A stretch of 64,000 bases of DNA from CALSMU01 sp965230225 (GTDB taxonomy: Bacteria; Bacteroidota; Bacteroidia; Flavobacteriales_D; Parvicellaceae), in NCBI GenBank assembly GCA_965230225.1, contig CBDDKM010000006.1, forward strand, positions 580,772-644,771, written 5' to 3'. The position numbers were made by a program, and so were the translations under genes. The notes beneath the pieces are model-generated. The model was not told the DNA's origin and did not search any database. It saw only the letters and a list, made by a program, of their open reading frames with translations. Of the stretch, positions 19,158 to 28,666 are shown one piece after another; positions within the stretch are counted from its first letter, which is position 1; each line of letters starts with the position of its first letter.

Positions 19158-19414
19158 ATACCAAAGATAAACCGAGAGAAAGGATTCTAAAAGGAAAATA
19201 AGGGATTCTTTAGGACCAGCCTCTAAAGATTCGACCACCTCGAACCTTTAGAGATTCTGATTCCAACTAAAACTAACATTTCTACACTAGACGCAGAAAT
19301 CAACTGCCTCAAAGTTCCAAATTAATTCCATGCTGTAACCTAAGTAAGCCATTTCATTATTTAGGTAAGCCCTAGCTTAAAAGCATATAAAATTTCCTAA
19401 CTTTAAATCAATCT

Positions 19415-20812
19415 ATGAAGTTTAGATCAGTTATATTTTTACTTGCATTATCCATTCTATATGGGTGCTCCAGTAACAGAGGGAAGTTTTATCGAAAATC
19501 TAAGAAAATAGACCGTGTAAAATCCACCTATTACAGCAAGCCGGATTCTACTTTTTATGTTTCTGGTATATCTATTCAGGGAAACGTAAATTATGACGAA
19601 GATATTCCTCATGCTAGAAAAGACATTCAGTATAACAGAGATATGGTATGGTCCATTAATTATGACTATTTTTTGGATTCGGGAGGAGAATTTATCACTC
19701 TTTCCAAAGAATTCAACAATGACAGTTCCATATATGTTCAGCATGGCTACTGGGACACCAGCCAAAATACCTATTATCAATTGGAGTTGAATTACGACGA
19801 CGGAGTTTTGATATCGGAACTTGAAATAAACTTTGATAATGAGGACTCTAGTCACATGAAAATGTACACCTTAAGTGAAGAGGTGATCAACTATTACCAT
19901 GAACTTTCATCCATGCTTATTGACTCTGTTGACTACCTTGACTTTCCTGAGTTTCCAGATATTTCCGGATGCAATAGTTTAATAAGGAGCAATTACTCCT
20001 GGGTTAATTATTTGAATGACGATAGTACCAGTTTAATGAACCATTACCTGGACAGTATTAAAGATGGTAACAATTGGAAAGTTAAAAGCAATAGCATTAA
20101 ATCATACATCGATATAGAGGTGAATGATGATGGTATGACCACCTTGATTTCTAAAAGGCCTTATTTAAAAGGTAGCTTATATTGGAAAAAGGAATACTAC
20201 CAGATGTACAACGATCTGTATCAGCTATGTTTTATTGTTGACACGATACAAAAAGACACCACTTATTGGATGGAAATGACTTCTGAGAAAGTAGGTAATA
20301 ATACTTTACACCACTACAAAATCAGAGGAAACTCCTCATTTGTATCCGGCTTTCAAAAAATGGAGGGAGATAAGAGAATTCCTATTGTAGAGAAGGAGTT
20401 TGACATTCTAAGAGATAAAAACACCAGGTTACTGGAAGTACATGCAAAAGGAGTAAGTGAACAGGGACATCCATTAGAGGTTAAATATAGCATTGATAAA
20501 AAAAACAATGCCACCTATGATATTAAGAAGAATACCATACCCAATGTATCTGGCGATCAGATTTACATTTTGGAGTACCCACATAACCTAATGTATTTAT
20601 TACCTGGAAAAGCTAAATACCGGCGGTTACCCAAAGAAAGTAGGCACTATTCCTGGTGGCACAACCGATTTAGAATTAGAAAAAGATACAGACCTGAGTA
20701 TTATCACGAAGACACGGAGAGGATAGAGCGAAATAGAAAAGAAAAATACGAGAAACGAATTAAGCAAGACAAGTGGAGTAAATCTGTTTATGAGATTTAC
20801 TATCAGGACTAA
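19415..20812 (+). CDS. Uncharacterised lipoprotein
   Basis: 465 residues with a lipoprotein signal, MKFRSVIFLLALSILYGC. The mature region is rich in Tyr, Asp and Ser and predicted beta-strands, and ends in a highly charged Arg/Lys/Glu tail (about the last 60 residues, for example RIRKRYRPEYYHED). I do not recognise the family. It reads toward the exporter TolC gene and overlaps its stop by 4 bases, so it is probably unrelated to the RiPP locus. Confidence 0.6.
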   Translation: MKFRSVIFLLALSILYGCSSNRGKFYRKSKKIDRVKSTYYSKPDSTFYVSGISIQGNVNYDEDIPHARKDIQYNRDMVWSINYDYFLDSGGEFITLSKEFNNDSSIYVQHGYWDTSQNTYYQLELNYDDGVLISELEINFDNEDSSHMKMYTLSEEVINYYHELSSMLIDSVDYLDFPEFPDISGCNSLIRSNYSWVNYLNDDSTSLMNHYLDSIKDGNNWKVKSNSIKSYIDIEVNDDGMTTLISKRPYLKGSLYWKKEYYQMYNDLYQLCFIVDTIQKDTTYWMEMTSEKVGNNTLHHYKIRGNSSFVSGFQKMEGDKRIPIVEKEFDILRDKNTRLLEVHAKGVSEQGHPLEVKYSIDKKNNATYDIKKNTIPNVSGDQIYILEYPHNLMYLLPGKAKYRRLPKESRHYSWWHNRFRIRKRYRPEYYHEDTERIERNRKEKYEKRIKQDKWSKSVYEIYYQD

Positions 20813-22098
20813 ATTCCTTTATAATAACCTAAAATAATTGTATTAAGTTGTTTTCTAAACTCTGCTTGAATTAGCTCCAAATTAGCACTGAAATAGGCAG
20901 TTTTAGCGTCCATCAATTCGACGAAATTAATAACTCCCTTTTCAAATTTTAGTTGGCTGTTTTCAAAATGCAATTTTGCAGCGTCAACCATCTTCTGTGC
21001 TGATGTATATTGTTGATTAGAATTACTGATGTCCATTTTGATCTTTTCCAACTCCAACTTTAAATTGGTTTTTATACGATCGCTTTCCAATTGATTTTGC
21101 AACAGGTCCAACTCACTCAATTTAATTCTCGTTTTTATTTGATTACCATTAAAAATTGGAATGTTTAACGATGCTGAAACGGACTGGTAAAAGTTCTCGC
21201 TTAACTGGTTTCTAAATGGCTGCGGAACGTACTCTCCCGTAGGAGAAAGAAAGGTATTGTTCTGAGAATACCCCGTTCCTAGTGAACCATTTAGAAGAAG
21301 TTTAGGCATCAATTCTCCCTTTATTCTTTTGTTTTCTATCAGCTTTAGTTCTCTACTTATTCTGGCTAACTCCTGCTCTGGCGCTGTTACTATTTTTTGG
21401 CTACCACTAGCTATTCCCCCTATATCTTGTGAAACCTGAAATGAAGTATCGGGAACTCTACCAATTATCTGCTGTAGCAGAAACAACGATAGCTTAAGGT
21501 CACTTGAAGCTTGCTGAACCAAAAACTTTTCCTTAGCCAATTGAGCTTCTATTTCTAATAAATTACTTTCCGGTTCTTTTCCAATGTTTACTAACTGTTG
21601 AATACGTTGATGTTGCACTTCTACAAATTCTAACTGTTTGATGGCAGCTTCCTTTACTGATCGATTTAATTGCACCTGAAGAAATGCAGCTGATACCTCT
21701 ATTGATTTATCCCTCTTTTGCAGCGCAAGTTCCCATTCGCTTTTTTCCAACTCAAGTTTATTGATTTGAGAGGAGTAATGATTTTGAAGACCGGAAAACA
21801 ACACCAGGCTACTATTGAGGTAGAAATTATCGTATTGTACGGTGTTTGTGGCAAATGTATTGGTAAACGGATCGATGGTTTGTCCTATATTATATCCATG
21901 ATACACATTAGCATTTAGGTTAGGCAATAAGCTCCATTTCTGGTTTTTAAGGACTACTTGATTCTTTTGCTTATTCAAATTGGCCAACTGAACCTCCACA
22001 TTATTACTTAAGGCAGAATCAATACACCTACTAAGACTCCAATCCTGACCAATAACAGAATGCACCAGTAAACAAGCTATTATTACCAACTTCCTCAT
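20809..22098 (-). CDS. TolC-family outer-membrane channel of the RiPP exporter
   Basis: 429 residues with a signal peptide (MRKLVIIACLLVHSVIGQ) and the TolC fold: long heptad helices and repeated halves, with CIDSALSNNVEVQLANLNKQ at the start and KGVINFVELMDAKTAYFSA near the end. It should form the outer-membrane trimer completing the ABC-HlyD-TolC exporter. Its start overlaps the HlyD stop by one base (TAATG), so it is the last gene of the RiPP operon. Confidence 0.85.
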   Translation of the reverse strand: MRKLVIIACLLVHSVIGQDWSLSRCIDSALSNNVEVQLANLNKQKNQVVLKNQKWSLLPNLNANVYHGYNIGQTIDPFTNTFATNTVQYDNFYLNSSLVLFSGLQNHYSSQINKLELEKSEWELALQKRDKSIEVSAAFLQVQLNRSVKEAAIKQLEFVEVQHQRIQQLVNIGKEPESNLLEIEAQLAKEKFLVQQASSDLKLSLFLLQQIIGRVPDTSFQVSQDIGGIASGSQKIVTAPEQELARISRELKLIENKRIKGELMPKLLLNGSLGTGYSQNNTFLSPTGEYVPQPFRNQLSENFYQSVSASLNIPIFNGNQIKTRIKLSELDLLQNQLESDRIKTNLKLELEKIKMDISNSNQQYTSAQKMVDAAKLHFENSQLKFEKGVINFVELMDAKTAYFSANLELIQAEFRKQLNTIILGYYKGI

Positions 22099-23381
22099 TA
22101 TTCTAATACCTGACTGAATTGATTAAAGATTCTTTCGATCAAACGATAATCGTCGGTGATGATTTCTGCGGCTCCGGACATTTCTGGAGCAAACTCCACT
22201 TCTTTATCGTATGTAGTTTTTAGCCCATTGACCAGCTTAAATTGCACCTGGTAATTTTCATCTTTAGCCAACAACGATACATCACTTACCTCTCCCATTA
22301 AGACCCCATATTCGTGAAACGGGTAATTATCTAACTTAATTCTGACCGATTGGCCAACTTCTACTTTTCCGTACCCCTGTTTAGGTACAGACAAGTAACC
22401 AATGTAATCCTGATTTTCAGGTAATATGGCAAAAAGCTCCTTCCCTGCTTCCACATATTCATTAGGTGCAAGTGTTTGTAAGAAACTTACTTTACCTCCA
22501 ACCAATGCTTTGAGTTCGTAATTTCTTCCTACCTCAACAATGGAGTTTTCTAATGATGATAAATTACCTGTTAATTCCAACATTAAGCTTTCTTTTTCTT
22601 TTTGATATTCCTGAGAAAGAATCGTGTGTTGATTTTTCAAATCCAACAAGGTAACTTCTCCCTGAATATTGCTTTTCTCAATGTTATTTACATTGGCTTC
22701 GGCCATGATCAACTTCTTCTCCTCCTCCATTAATTGGGTTTTGGAAATCACTTTGTTCTGATATAACTCTGAGTTGATACCATATTGCTCTTGTTCCAAC
22801 TTTAGTTGACGTTTTGCCACTTTTAACTCACTTACCGCTAAGTTCAACAGTTGTTGCTGGTAAGAAATTTTACTTTCCAGCGATTGTAACTGGTTAGGTT
22901 TACTAATGTCTTTTTGGAATAACTCGTATTGCTCTGCACTTCTTTTTAATTGAATAAACTGCTCCTGTAAAGCTCCGAACACTTGCTTCTCGGGCCAGTT
23001 AACCATCACTTTTTCTTCTTCCAGTTGTAATTTTATTTCTGTACAAAGTTTCCTTAGTTGATCTGCCGATGCCTGGCTTAAATTATTCTCTACAGTGGCT
23101 ATTATCTCTCCCTTTTCAATCCATTGCTTGTCTTCCACCATAATCTGATCAATCTCTCCGGCATTTTTTGACACGATCTTAATTACAGGTTGTTCTGTAG
23201 ATAAGGTAGCATTGGCCGAAATAACATCAGGATATTTGATGATCCATGTTAAGGATAGCATTAATAGGATGAGGACAAAAATCAACGTGATTCCCCACCT
23301 AATTGTCCAGGTGGGCACATGGGACATGATTTCCTGTACCTCCTCGCTTCTAAGTTCTATGTTTCTATTTTGATTAGGCAT
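22098..23381 (-). CDS. HlyD-family periplasmic adaptor of the RiPP exporter
   Basis: 427 residues: a short cytoplasmic N-terminus, one membrane helix (WGITLIFVLILLMLSLTWII), a biotinyl-lipoyl half (KNAGEIDQIMVEDKQWIEKG), a long coiled-coil hairpin (about residues 105-270) and the second lipoyl half plus beta-barrel (VGGKVSFLQTLAPNEYVEAG). It should link the inner-membrane ABC transporter to TolC. It overlaps the ABC gene by 8 bases and the TolC gene by one. Confidence 0.86.
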   Translation of the reverse strand: MPNQNRNIELRSEEVQEIMSHVPTWTIRWGITLIFVLILLMLSLTWIIKYPDVISANATLSTEQPVIKIVSKNAGEIDQIMVEDKQWIEKGEIIATVENNLSQASADQLRKLCTEIKLQLEEEKVMVNWPEKQVFGALQEQFIQLKRSAEQYELFQKDISKPNQLQSLESKISYQQQLLNLAVSELKVAKRQLKLEQEQYGINSELYQNKVISKTQLMEEEKKLIMAEANVNNIEKSNIQGEVTLLDLKNQHTILSQEYQKEKESLMLELTGNLSSLENSIVEVGRNYELKALVGGKVSFLQTLAPNEYVEAGKELFAILPENQDYIGYLSVPKQGYGKVEVGQSVRIKLDNYPFHEYGVLMGEVSDVSLLAKDENYQVQFKLVNGLKTTYDKEVEFAPEMSGAAEIITDDYRLIERIFNQFSQVLE

Positions 23382-25581
23382 TTAGTCTTTCTAGTTCCAG
23401 TTGGTTTTTAACTAAGTTGTAGTAGGCTCCTTCTTGATACAACAATTCCTCATGTGTTCCTTGCTCAATAATTCTTCCATGATCCAGCACAACAATGTTA
23501 TCAGCGTTTTTCACAGTACTTAATCGATGTGCAATTACAATTGCTGTTCTATGTTGGAAGAACTCATTCAAGTTCTCCATAATCACTCTTTCGTTTTGAG
23601 CATCTAGCGCACTTGTAGCTTCATCAAAACAAATGATTTCAGGGTCTTTATACACTGCACGAGCAATCAATAGTCTTTGCTTCTGCCCCGTGCTCATGCT
23701 CAACCCTTCTGCCCCTATTTTGGTATTCAATCCAAGAGGTAATTCGTCTATGTACTCTTTGATGTTTGCTATTTTAACAGCATGGATCAATTTATCGTAG
23801 TCTACTTTATCCTGCCCAACAGCTATGTTGTTAGCTATGGTATCGCTAAATACAAATCCTTCCTGCATTACAACACCGCATCGATCTCTCCAGGTTTTTT
23901 GTGCTACACTAGACAACGGAATGCTACCTGTTTTAATTTCACCTTCCTGAGGTTCGTAAAACTTTAATAAAATCTTCATCAAAGTGGTTTTTCCACTTCC
24001 ACTGGCCCCTACTATTGCGGTAATTTTCTTTGCTGGGATGGTTAAGTTCAAGTTTTGAATAACCATTTTATTTGTTCCGGTGTACCTAAAAGAAACATCC
24101 TTTAGACTAATATCATCATCTGCCGATACAAAACGAACTTTGTTTTCCGGGTCCACTTCTTCCTCTTCTTTATTGTGTATTTCCGATAACCTCTCCAATG
24201 CAATTTTTGCATCCTGAGCAGTGTAGATGAAGCTGATTAACTGTTGAATCGGAGAGTTCAATTGTCCGATGATATAGGTTATCGCCATCATCATACCCAG
24301 TGTTATATTACCATCAATTACCAGCTTTGCAGCCAATATGGTAATGGCAATGTTTTTCAGCTCATTGATGATGTTTGATCCCACCATCTGAGTTTGTTGA
24401 AGCGAAAGGTTTTTTATTTCTACCTTATAGATTCTTGCCTGTAAATATTCCCAACTCCACCTTTTCTGCTTTTCTGCATTGTGGAGTTTAATCTCTTGCA
24501 TACCATTAATGAGTTCTATCACCTTGCTTTGTTCCTTGCTTAACTCATTAAACCTGGTATAATCTAACTTTTTTCGTTTTCTTAAGAATAGGATTACCCA
24601 TCCACCATACAAAGCACTACCAATCAGAAATACAGAAAAAATCATGGTATTGTACCATGCCAATACAGCCCCAAAAATAATCAGATTAAAGAATGAGAAC
24701 AATACATTTAGAGAAGTGGTTGTAAGCAAACTTTCAATCCTTTTATGATCTCCTATTCGTTGCATGATATCTCCCGTCATTTTGGTATCGAAAAAACCGA
24801 TTGGGAGGTTCATGAGTTTTATAAAAAAGTCGGATACTAATGAAATATTAATTCTGGTACTTAAATGCAAGAGAATCCAACTCCTAATGATTTCTATACT
24901 GGTTCTACCAATAAACAGAAACAACTGAGCAACAAGGATCAGGTATATAAAATTGATGTCTTGATTCTGAATTCCTACATCCACAATGCTCTGCGTTAAG
25001 AAAGGAATCATTAACTGTAGCAAACTACCTGCTACCAGCCCAATTATCAATTGAACCAAGAACTTCTTATACTGAAATAAATACTGATACAAAAAGCTAA
25101 ACCCCTTCTTGTTTTCTAAATCATCTTCCTCTTCCTGATTTAGTTTTGGAGTGGGTTCCAGTAGTAAACAAACTCCTTCTTTTGTCTCCTCATTGGCTTC
25201 TTGCCCAATCCAGTTTTGAATAAACTCCTTAACACTCATGGACCTCAGCCCGGAGCCAGGGTCGGCAATGAATACCTTGTCTTTTTTTATTTTGTAGAGC
25301 ACCACAAAATGGTTTTGGTTCCAATGAATCACACATGGAAGCAGTGCTTCTTCTACCAATTTCTTAAAGCTGATTTTAACTCCAATGGTTCTAAATCCAA
25401 TTGACTCTGCAGAGTTGGCAATGTTTTGCAGACTACTTCCCTCTCTGGTGGTTTCAGAAAGCTTTCTCAACTTTTGCAAACTAACTCTTCTACCATAGTA
25501 TTTCGAGATCATTTGCAAACATGTTGGACCACAATCCATTGCATCTGGTTGGTGTATGAAAGGGAATTTTAATGTCCTCAT
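23374..25581 (-). CDS. Peptidase-containing ABC exporter (C39 peptidase, membrane domain, ATPase)
   Basis: 735 residues of bacteriocin-exporter type. Residues 1-150 are a C39 double-glycine peptidase with the cysteine in MDCGPTCLQMI and the histidine in NQNHFVVLYK followed by ADPGSG (Asp). About six membrane helices follow. The ATPase has GASGSGKTTL (Walker A), LSMSTGQKQRL (signature) and EIICFDEATSALD (Walker B). The peptidase should cut after the GG of the modified precursors during export. The start overlaps the end of the SPASM gene (ATGA). A single exporter serves both modules. Confidence 0.9.
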   Translation of the reverse strand: MRTLKFPFIHQPDAMDCGPTCLQMISKYYGRRVSLQKLRKLSETTREGSSLQNIANSAESIGFRTIGVKISFKKLVEEALLPCVIHWNQNHFVVLYKIKKDKVFIADPGSGLRSMSVKEFIQNWIGQEANEETKEGVCLLLEPTPKLNQEEEDDLENKKGFSFLYQYLFQYKKFLVQLIIGLVAGSLLQLMIPFLTQSIVDVGIQNQDINFIYLILVAQLFLFIGRTSIEIIRSWILLHLSTRINISLVSDFFIKLMNLPIGFFDTKMTGDIMQRIGDHKRIESLLTTTSLNVLFSFFNLIIFGAVLAWYNTMIFSVFLIGSALYGGWVILFLRKRKKLDYTRFNELSKEQSKVIELINGMQEIKLHNAEKQKRWSWEYLQARIYKVEIKNLSLQQTQMVGSNIINELKNIAITILAAKLVIDGNITLGMMMAITYIIGQLNSPIQQLISFIYTAQDAKIALERLSEIHNKEEEEVDPENKVRFVSADDDISLKDVSFRYTGTNKMVIQNLNLTIPAKKITAIVGASGSGKTTLMKILLKFYEPQEGEIKTGSIPLSSVAQKTWRDRCGVVMQEGFVFSDTIANNIAVGQDKVDYDKLIHAVKIANIKEYIDELPLGLNTKIGAEGLSMSTGQKQRLLIARAVYKDPEIICFDEATSALDAQNERVIMENLNEFFQHRTAIVIAHRLSTVKNADNIVVLDHGRIIEQGTHEELLYQEGAYYNLVKNQLELERLNA

Positions 25582-26576
25582 AAAATCACCTCCTCTTTAT
25601 ATTCGTTAACAGGTACATAACCTTCTTCTCCCTTCCACTTAGCCAGGTAGGGATTGTATTCGCAGTTAGACGGTCTTGAAAGAGGGTTCGCCGGGTCATC
25701 CGTTATTGCCCTGCAATCAGTGCAGATGTATCTAAATTCGCAATCTTTACAAACTTCTACCTGATCTTTGGTAATGTACCAGGATGGTGTTTCAAAATCG
25801 TAAAGAGTGTAGTTTTCCAGTTCATCAACATGTCCTAAGGTCTGGCTCATTGCAGGACAATTTTTCAAGTTCCCTTCTACATCAACTCCAAGCTTTTTAT
25901 ACAGGCAAGTGTTGTAGTTCATCGCTTTCAAAACATGAGTTTGATTCTGTGAAAAGTTGTAGGGAGAAATCTTTCCGCAACTTCCTGATGAAGTAATCTT
26001 TTCAGGAGTAAAGAAAACCTCTCTTAATTCTAACACATCGGAAGGAATTGATTCATTCACCGAATGAAAAACAATGTTTGATATCTTAGGGTATTGCTTT
26101 TTCATAGCAATGATACCACGGTATTCTTTTGTATATGGTATTAGCAAATCAATGCTCTCGCAAGCTGAAAATTCAGTTGAGTGCAGAACAGTATTCAGGT
26201 CGTTTAAATTAAAACCGTTAAACCAACGTATTTGCAGAAATTTATTCCTTACTTGATTCAAAAAGTGGGTGACTTTCTCCATTGAATAACCTGAACCCTC
26301 ATCTCTATCAATGATTACATTTTCCAACGAGTTTGGGGCATAATAATTTTTATCCAAAACTTTGAGCCTTTTTCGAACTACGTCTGGTACTTGAATAATC
26401 ATTCCCTGTTCGAGCATGAAATTCAAATTCTCCTCAGAAACCATTTGGATATCATCATCTTTTTCAAGTGAAAAGTCCACGTGGTACCAGCAATCGTTTT
26501 GAAGGTCAATGATTAGGTTCATGGAGAAACCTTTCACAAAAACTACGTTACTTGCTATGGTTAATACCTTATTCAT
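25578..26576 (-). CDS. gwsS: SPASM-domain peptide maturase, grasp-with-spasm system, module 1
   Basis: I choose the ATG at 26576 (MNKVLTIASNVV), which overlaps the small upstream ORF, over the frame start at 26603; the product has 332 residues. The N-terminal region has the dimensions of a radical SAM barrel but no CxxxCxxC motif, as is usual for this family. The C-terminal SPASM domain keeps its cysteines: SGSCGKI, NTCLYKK, KNCPAM, CKDCEFRYICTDCR and SNCEYNPY. These should hold two auxiliary Fe-S clusters. It presumably works with the ATP-grasp enzyme on the precursor. It is coupled to the exporter gene downstream (ATGA). Confidence 0.82.
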   Translation of the reverse strand: MNKVLTIASNVVFVKGFSMNLIIDLQNDCWYHVDFSLEKDDDIQMVSEENLNFMLEQGMIIQVPDVVRKRLKVLDKNYYAPNSLENVIIDRDEGSGYSMEKVTHFLNQVRNKFLQIRWFNGFNLNDLNTVLHSTEFSACESIDLLIPYTKEYRGIIAMKKQYPKISNIVFHSVNESIPSDVLELREVFFTPEKITSSGSCGKISPYNFSQNQTHVLKAMNYNTCLYKKLGVDVEGNLKNCPAMSQTLGHVDELENYTLYDFETPSWYITKDQVEVCKDCEFRYICTDCRAITDDPANPLSRPSNCEYNPYLAKWKGEEGYVPVNEYKEEVIL

Positions 26577-26799
26577 TTCTAAGTACTTGTTCCGGTGATA
26601 CACATAAGCTAATTGGACTGGTGGAAATTTGTTTCTCCATACCAGTGTAGTTGATATCTTCTACATGGATATCTGGAGCTTCTTCTCCTTCTGAAGCTAC
26701 TTTACCGATCCTTTCTGATAGGTAATACAGGTCCATTGGAAACCTGGATTCGTGTACCCTGGATATTTCAGATAATTGTTGAATCAATCTTTTATTCAT
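26569..26799 (-). CDS. Small linker protein between ATP-grasp and SPASM genes, module 1
   Basis: 76 residues, starting inside the end of the ATP-grasp gene and ending inside the start of the SPASM gene; overlap on both sides supports translation. No signal peptide, no membrane helix, no recognised domain. The sequence is mixed, with a helical N-terminal part (KRLIQQLSEISRVHESRFP) and an acidic middle. Module 2 has a small ORF in the same place, but I see no convincing similarity. It could be an accessory of the maturases or a second precursor; it lacks a plain GG leader. Confidence 0.6.
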   Translation of the reverse strand: MNKRLIQQLSEISRVHESRFPMDLYYLSERIGKVASEGEEAPDIHVEDINYTGMEKQISTSPISLCVSPEQVLRNE

Positions 26800-27799
26800 C
26801 CTCCATCATGTTTAAGGCGATTTCTCTTTCCAGTTGATAGTTACATTTCTCTGAAATGGCAGTAAATTGCCCACTTGGGTTCACTTCCAGGAAATAGTAG
26901 TTTCCATCTTCTGCCAGAATAATATCTAGAGAGCCCGTTTCCATGTTTAGTTTTAACATTAACTCATGAATTCTCTTGGATAAATTATCCGGTAGTTCGA
27001 AGGGTACAACACGATTCATTTGATCGGGATTGTAATTACGGTAATCCTCTTTGGTGTTTTCCTGTTGCTGCGAAATAATAGCACTTGCCCAACATTTACC
27101 TCCAATGTAAAATACTCTTAACTCGATCAGTTTTTCAATCCTTTCCTGAAAAACAGTTAGAGGAAATACATCGGGAAAAACTTTAATATCGGAATGTGCT
27201 ATGGACTTAGTTAGCTGCTGATACACCTTTCCTTCTTGTTCATGACTAAAGAACATTCCTATATCCAGGGCTTTGGTGATGACTTTCATTTCTGGTTTAA
27301 ACCAGTTAGCCAATTCCCCCTTAGAGGTAGTAACCAAGGTATTGGGAACGTTAAATCCCAGCTCTGCTGCTTCTTTTAGATTAACTATTTTATTGGTTCT
27401 ACTACCATTATCTTTTCCGTATGTTTTCCCTTGCAAATAGAAGTGATTGACCAATTCTTGTTGAGCTAAATCGTGAGTAGTAAAAAAGTACTTTACTTTA
27501 TTCTCAATGTCATCAAAATTACCAGGATTGGTTCTAAACCCTGTTGCGTTATTTAAAGAAATTCTTCCTCTTCTAAAAAACACTGTTTTAGCCTGTTCTG
27601 TGTTCAGCGTTTTCCCTTCAGAACTTGTAAGGTTCATTGAACTACTCTGGTTGTTAATCTGAATAGAGGATATTGCCACTTTCTCCTGATCAGTGTAAAA
27701 TATTTCTACATCTGCATCAAAGTACTTTAACCAGTCGGCAATAAGTTTGGTGGTATAATCACCTGTCATCGAAACTAAAATATTTTTTCTTCCGCTCAT
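26792..27799 (-). CDS. gwsG: ATP-grasp peptide maturase, grasp-with-spasm system, module 1
   Basis: I start at the ATG at 27799 (MSGRKNILVSMTG), which shares a base with the stop of the preceding gene; the track frame begins three codons earlier. The 335-residue product is a RimK-like ATP-grasp ligase with FFRRG in the N-terminal domain, FQERIEKLIELRVFYIGG and the metal/ATP site SLDIILAEDG followed by YYFLEVNPSGQF. Such ligases form ester or amide bonds between Thr/Ser/Lys and Asp/Glu side chains of a precursor (graspetides). The probable substrate is the precursor at 28397-28573. Confidence 0.87.
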   Translation of the reverse strand: MSGRKNILVSMTGDYTTKLIADWLKYFDADVEIFYTDQEKVAISSIQINNQSSSMNLTSSEGKTLNTEQAKTVFFRRGRISLNNATGFRTNPGNFDDIENKVKYFFTTHDLAQQELVNHFYLQGKTYGKDNGSRTNKIVNLKEAAELGFNVPNTLVTTSKGELANWFKPEMKVITKALDIGMFFSHEQEGKVYQQLTKSIAHSDIKVFPDVFPLTVFQERIEKLIELRVFYIGGKCWASAIISQQQENTKEDYRNYNPDQMNRVVPFELPDNLSKRIHELMLKLNMETGSLDIILAEDGNYYFLEVNPSGQFTAISEKCNYQLEREIALNMMEDE

Positions 27800-28332
27800 T
27801 AAGGACAATCTTTTTCCAAAGGAGTTAATCCGATTTCTTTTCTCTTACGGTTTACTTGTTCCAATTCTTCTCCACAAAAGCTCTTTTTTCCATATACACC
27901 GTATACATTAGGCTTTTTCATATTAATCATACACCGATCTACCCACCTGGCATATTCATCAGGTGGCATGTTTCCTTTTTTTAATTCCTTATTAAAAATG
28001 GTTCGCAATAGTGTATAGTCTCCTTCGAGGGTATAATGAAGTGTTAGCACTTTTGTTAAGTCTGATCCTGTTCTTTCTCCTGAAGGGTAACCATAGTCCT
28101 TGATAATACTTAGCAATAAGTATTTATTAACGGAATCATTTTTACTCTGAAGCACCCAAAGAGAGTCTGAATCGATTAGTTGATTTTGGGAGATCATAGA
28201 ACGGTATTCCTGATCCTTTTTTAACATACATTTCAGCTCTTTTCGAACGGTTCGCTTTTGCTTAGAATTAAGATTCTGAGCAGAGCAATAGCCAGACAAT
28301 AGAATGAAAATCAGGAGAAAAATCTTGATCAT
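27799..28332 (-). CDS. Secreted DUF6624-like protein, module 1
   Basis: I choose the ATG at 28332, just before the signal peptide MIKIFLLIFILLSGYCSAQ, giving 177 residues. The C-terminal half (KDYGYPS, LHYTLEGDYTLL, GNMPPDEYARWVDR, NVYGVYG) follows the DUF6624 pattern of a conserved His, a helix pair and a closing YGxxG. The function of this domain is unknown. The same position in module 2 is held by a longer protein with a similar C-terminal end. Export to the periplasm suggests a role in transport, immunity or processing rather than modification. Confidence 0.6.
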   Translation of the reverse strand: MIKIFLLIFILLSGYCSAQNLNSKQKRTVRKELKCMLKKDQEYRSMISQNQLIDSDSLWVLQSKNDSVNKYLLLSIIKDYGYPSGERTGSDLTKVLTLHYTLEGDYTLLRTIFNKELKKGNMPPDEYARWVDRCMINMKKPNVYGVYGKKSFCGEELEQVNRKRKEIGLTPLEKDCP

Positions 28333-28356
28333 TAAACAGGAGTATTCAATATATAA

Positions 28357-28380
28357 TGGGTGCCGAAAAATCGGCACCCA
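28357..28380 (-). terminator. Hairpin after precursor 1 (attenuator-like)
   Basis: A perfect 10-bp stem, TGGGTGCCGA (28357-28366) with TCGGCACCCA (28371-28380), and a loop of AAAA. On the minus strand it starts 16 bases after the precursor stop and is followed by an AT-rich stretch, but only a weak T-run. It stands between precursor and maturases. I read it as a partial terminator or as an RNA-processing and stability element that favours precursor expression. Confidence 0.7.
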
Positions 28381-28396
28381 AAACTATTGATAATTC

Positions 28397-28573
28397 TTAC
28401 AAATCAAATGGTTGCTCGTAAATTTCATCAACTTTTCTGTTAAATAAGCCGCATAAAGTAACTTCGTCACAGTTTCCGTTGGTCATTGTAGTTTCAACGA
28501 TTTTTTTTCCTCCGTTTACAGAGTCCATTTTGATTTGATCCTTTTCGAATCCTTTGATTGAATTCTTTTTCAT
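28397..28573 (-). CDS. RiPP precursor peptide, module 1
   Basis: The frame is open from 28603, but I use the ATG at 28573 (MKKNSIKGFEKDQIKM), giving 58 residues with the lysine-rich leader usual for Bacteroidota natural-product precursors. A GG at residues 21-22 fits cleavage by the C39 exporter. The core would be 36 residues, starting KKIVETTMTNG and containing NCDEVTLCG, with Thr 28, 29, 31 and 39, several Asp/Glu and two Cys, so ring-forming donors and acceptors are present. It lies 5' of the maturases with a hairpin between. Assignment rests on position, size and leader shape. Confidence 0.72.
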   Translation of the reverse strand: MKKNSIKGFEKDQIKMDSVNGGKKIVETTMTNGNCDEVTLCGLFNRKVDEIYEQPFDL

Positions 28574-28666
28574 TTTTACTAGTTTTAAATTTTCGTGCGC
28601 CAATTTTTAATCCGCATGGCACTTATCGGATTGATTCTGGCCAGGTAATCAATTTTTTATTTCGGT

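Noticed and set aside
28630..28653. Inverted repeat ATTGATT..AATCAAT between the two RiPP modules
   Set aside because: The T-run is on the plus strand, opposite to the operon, and the loop is itself self-complementary; not a convincing terminator for this operon, though a protein site is possible.
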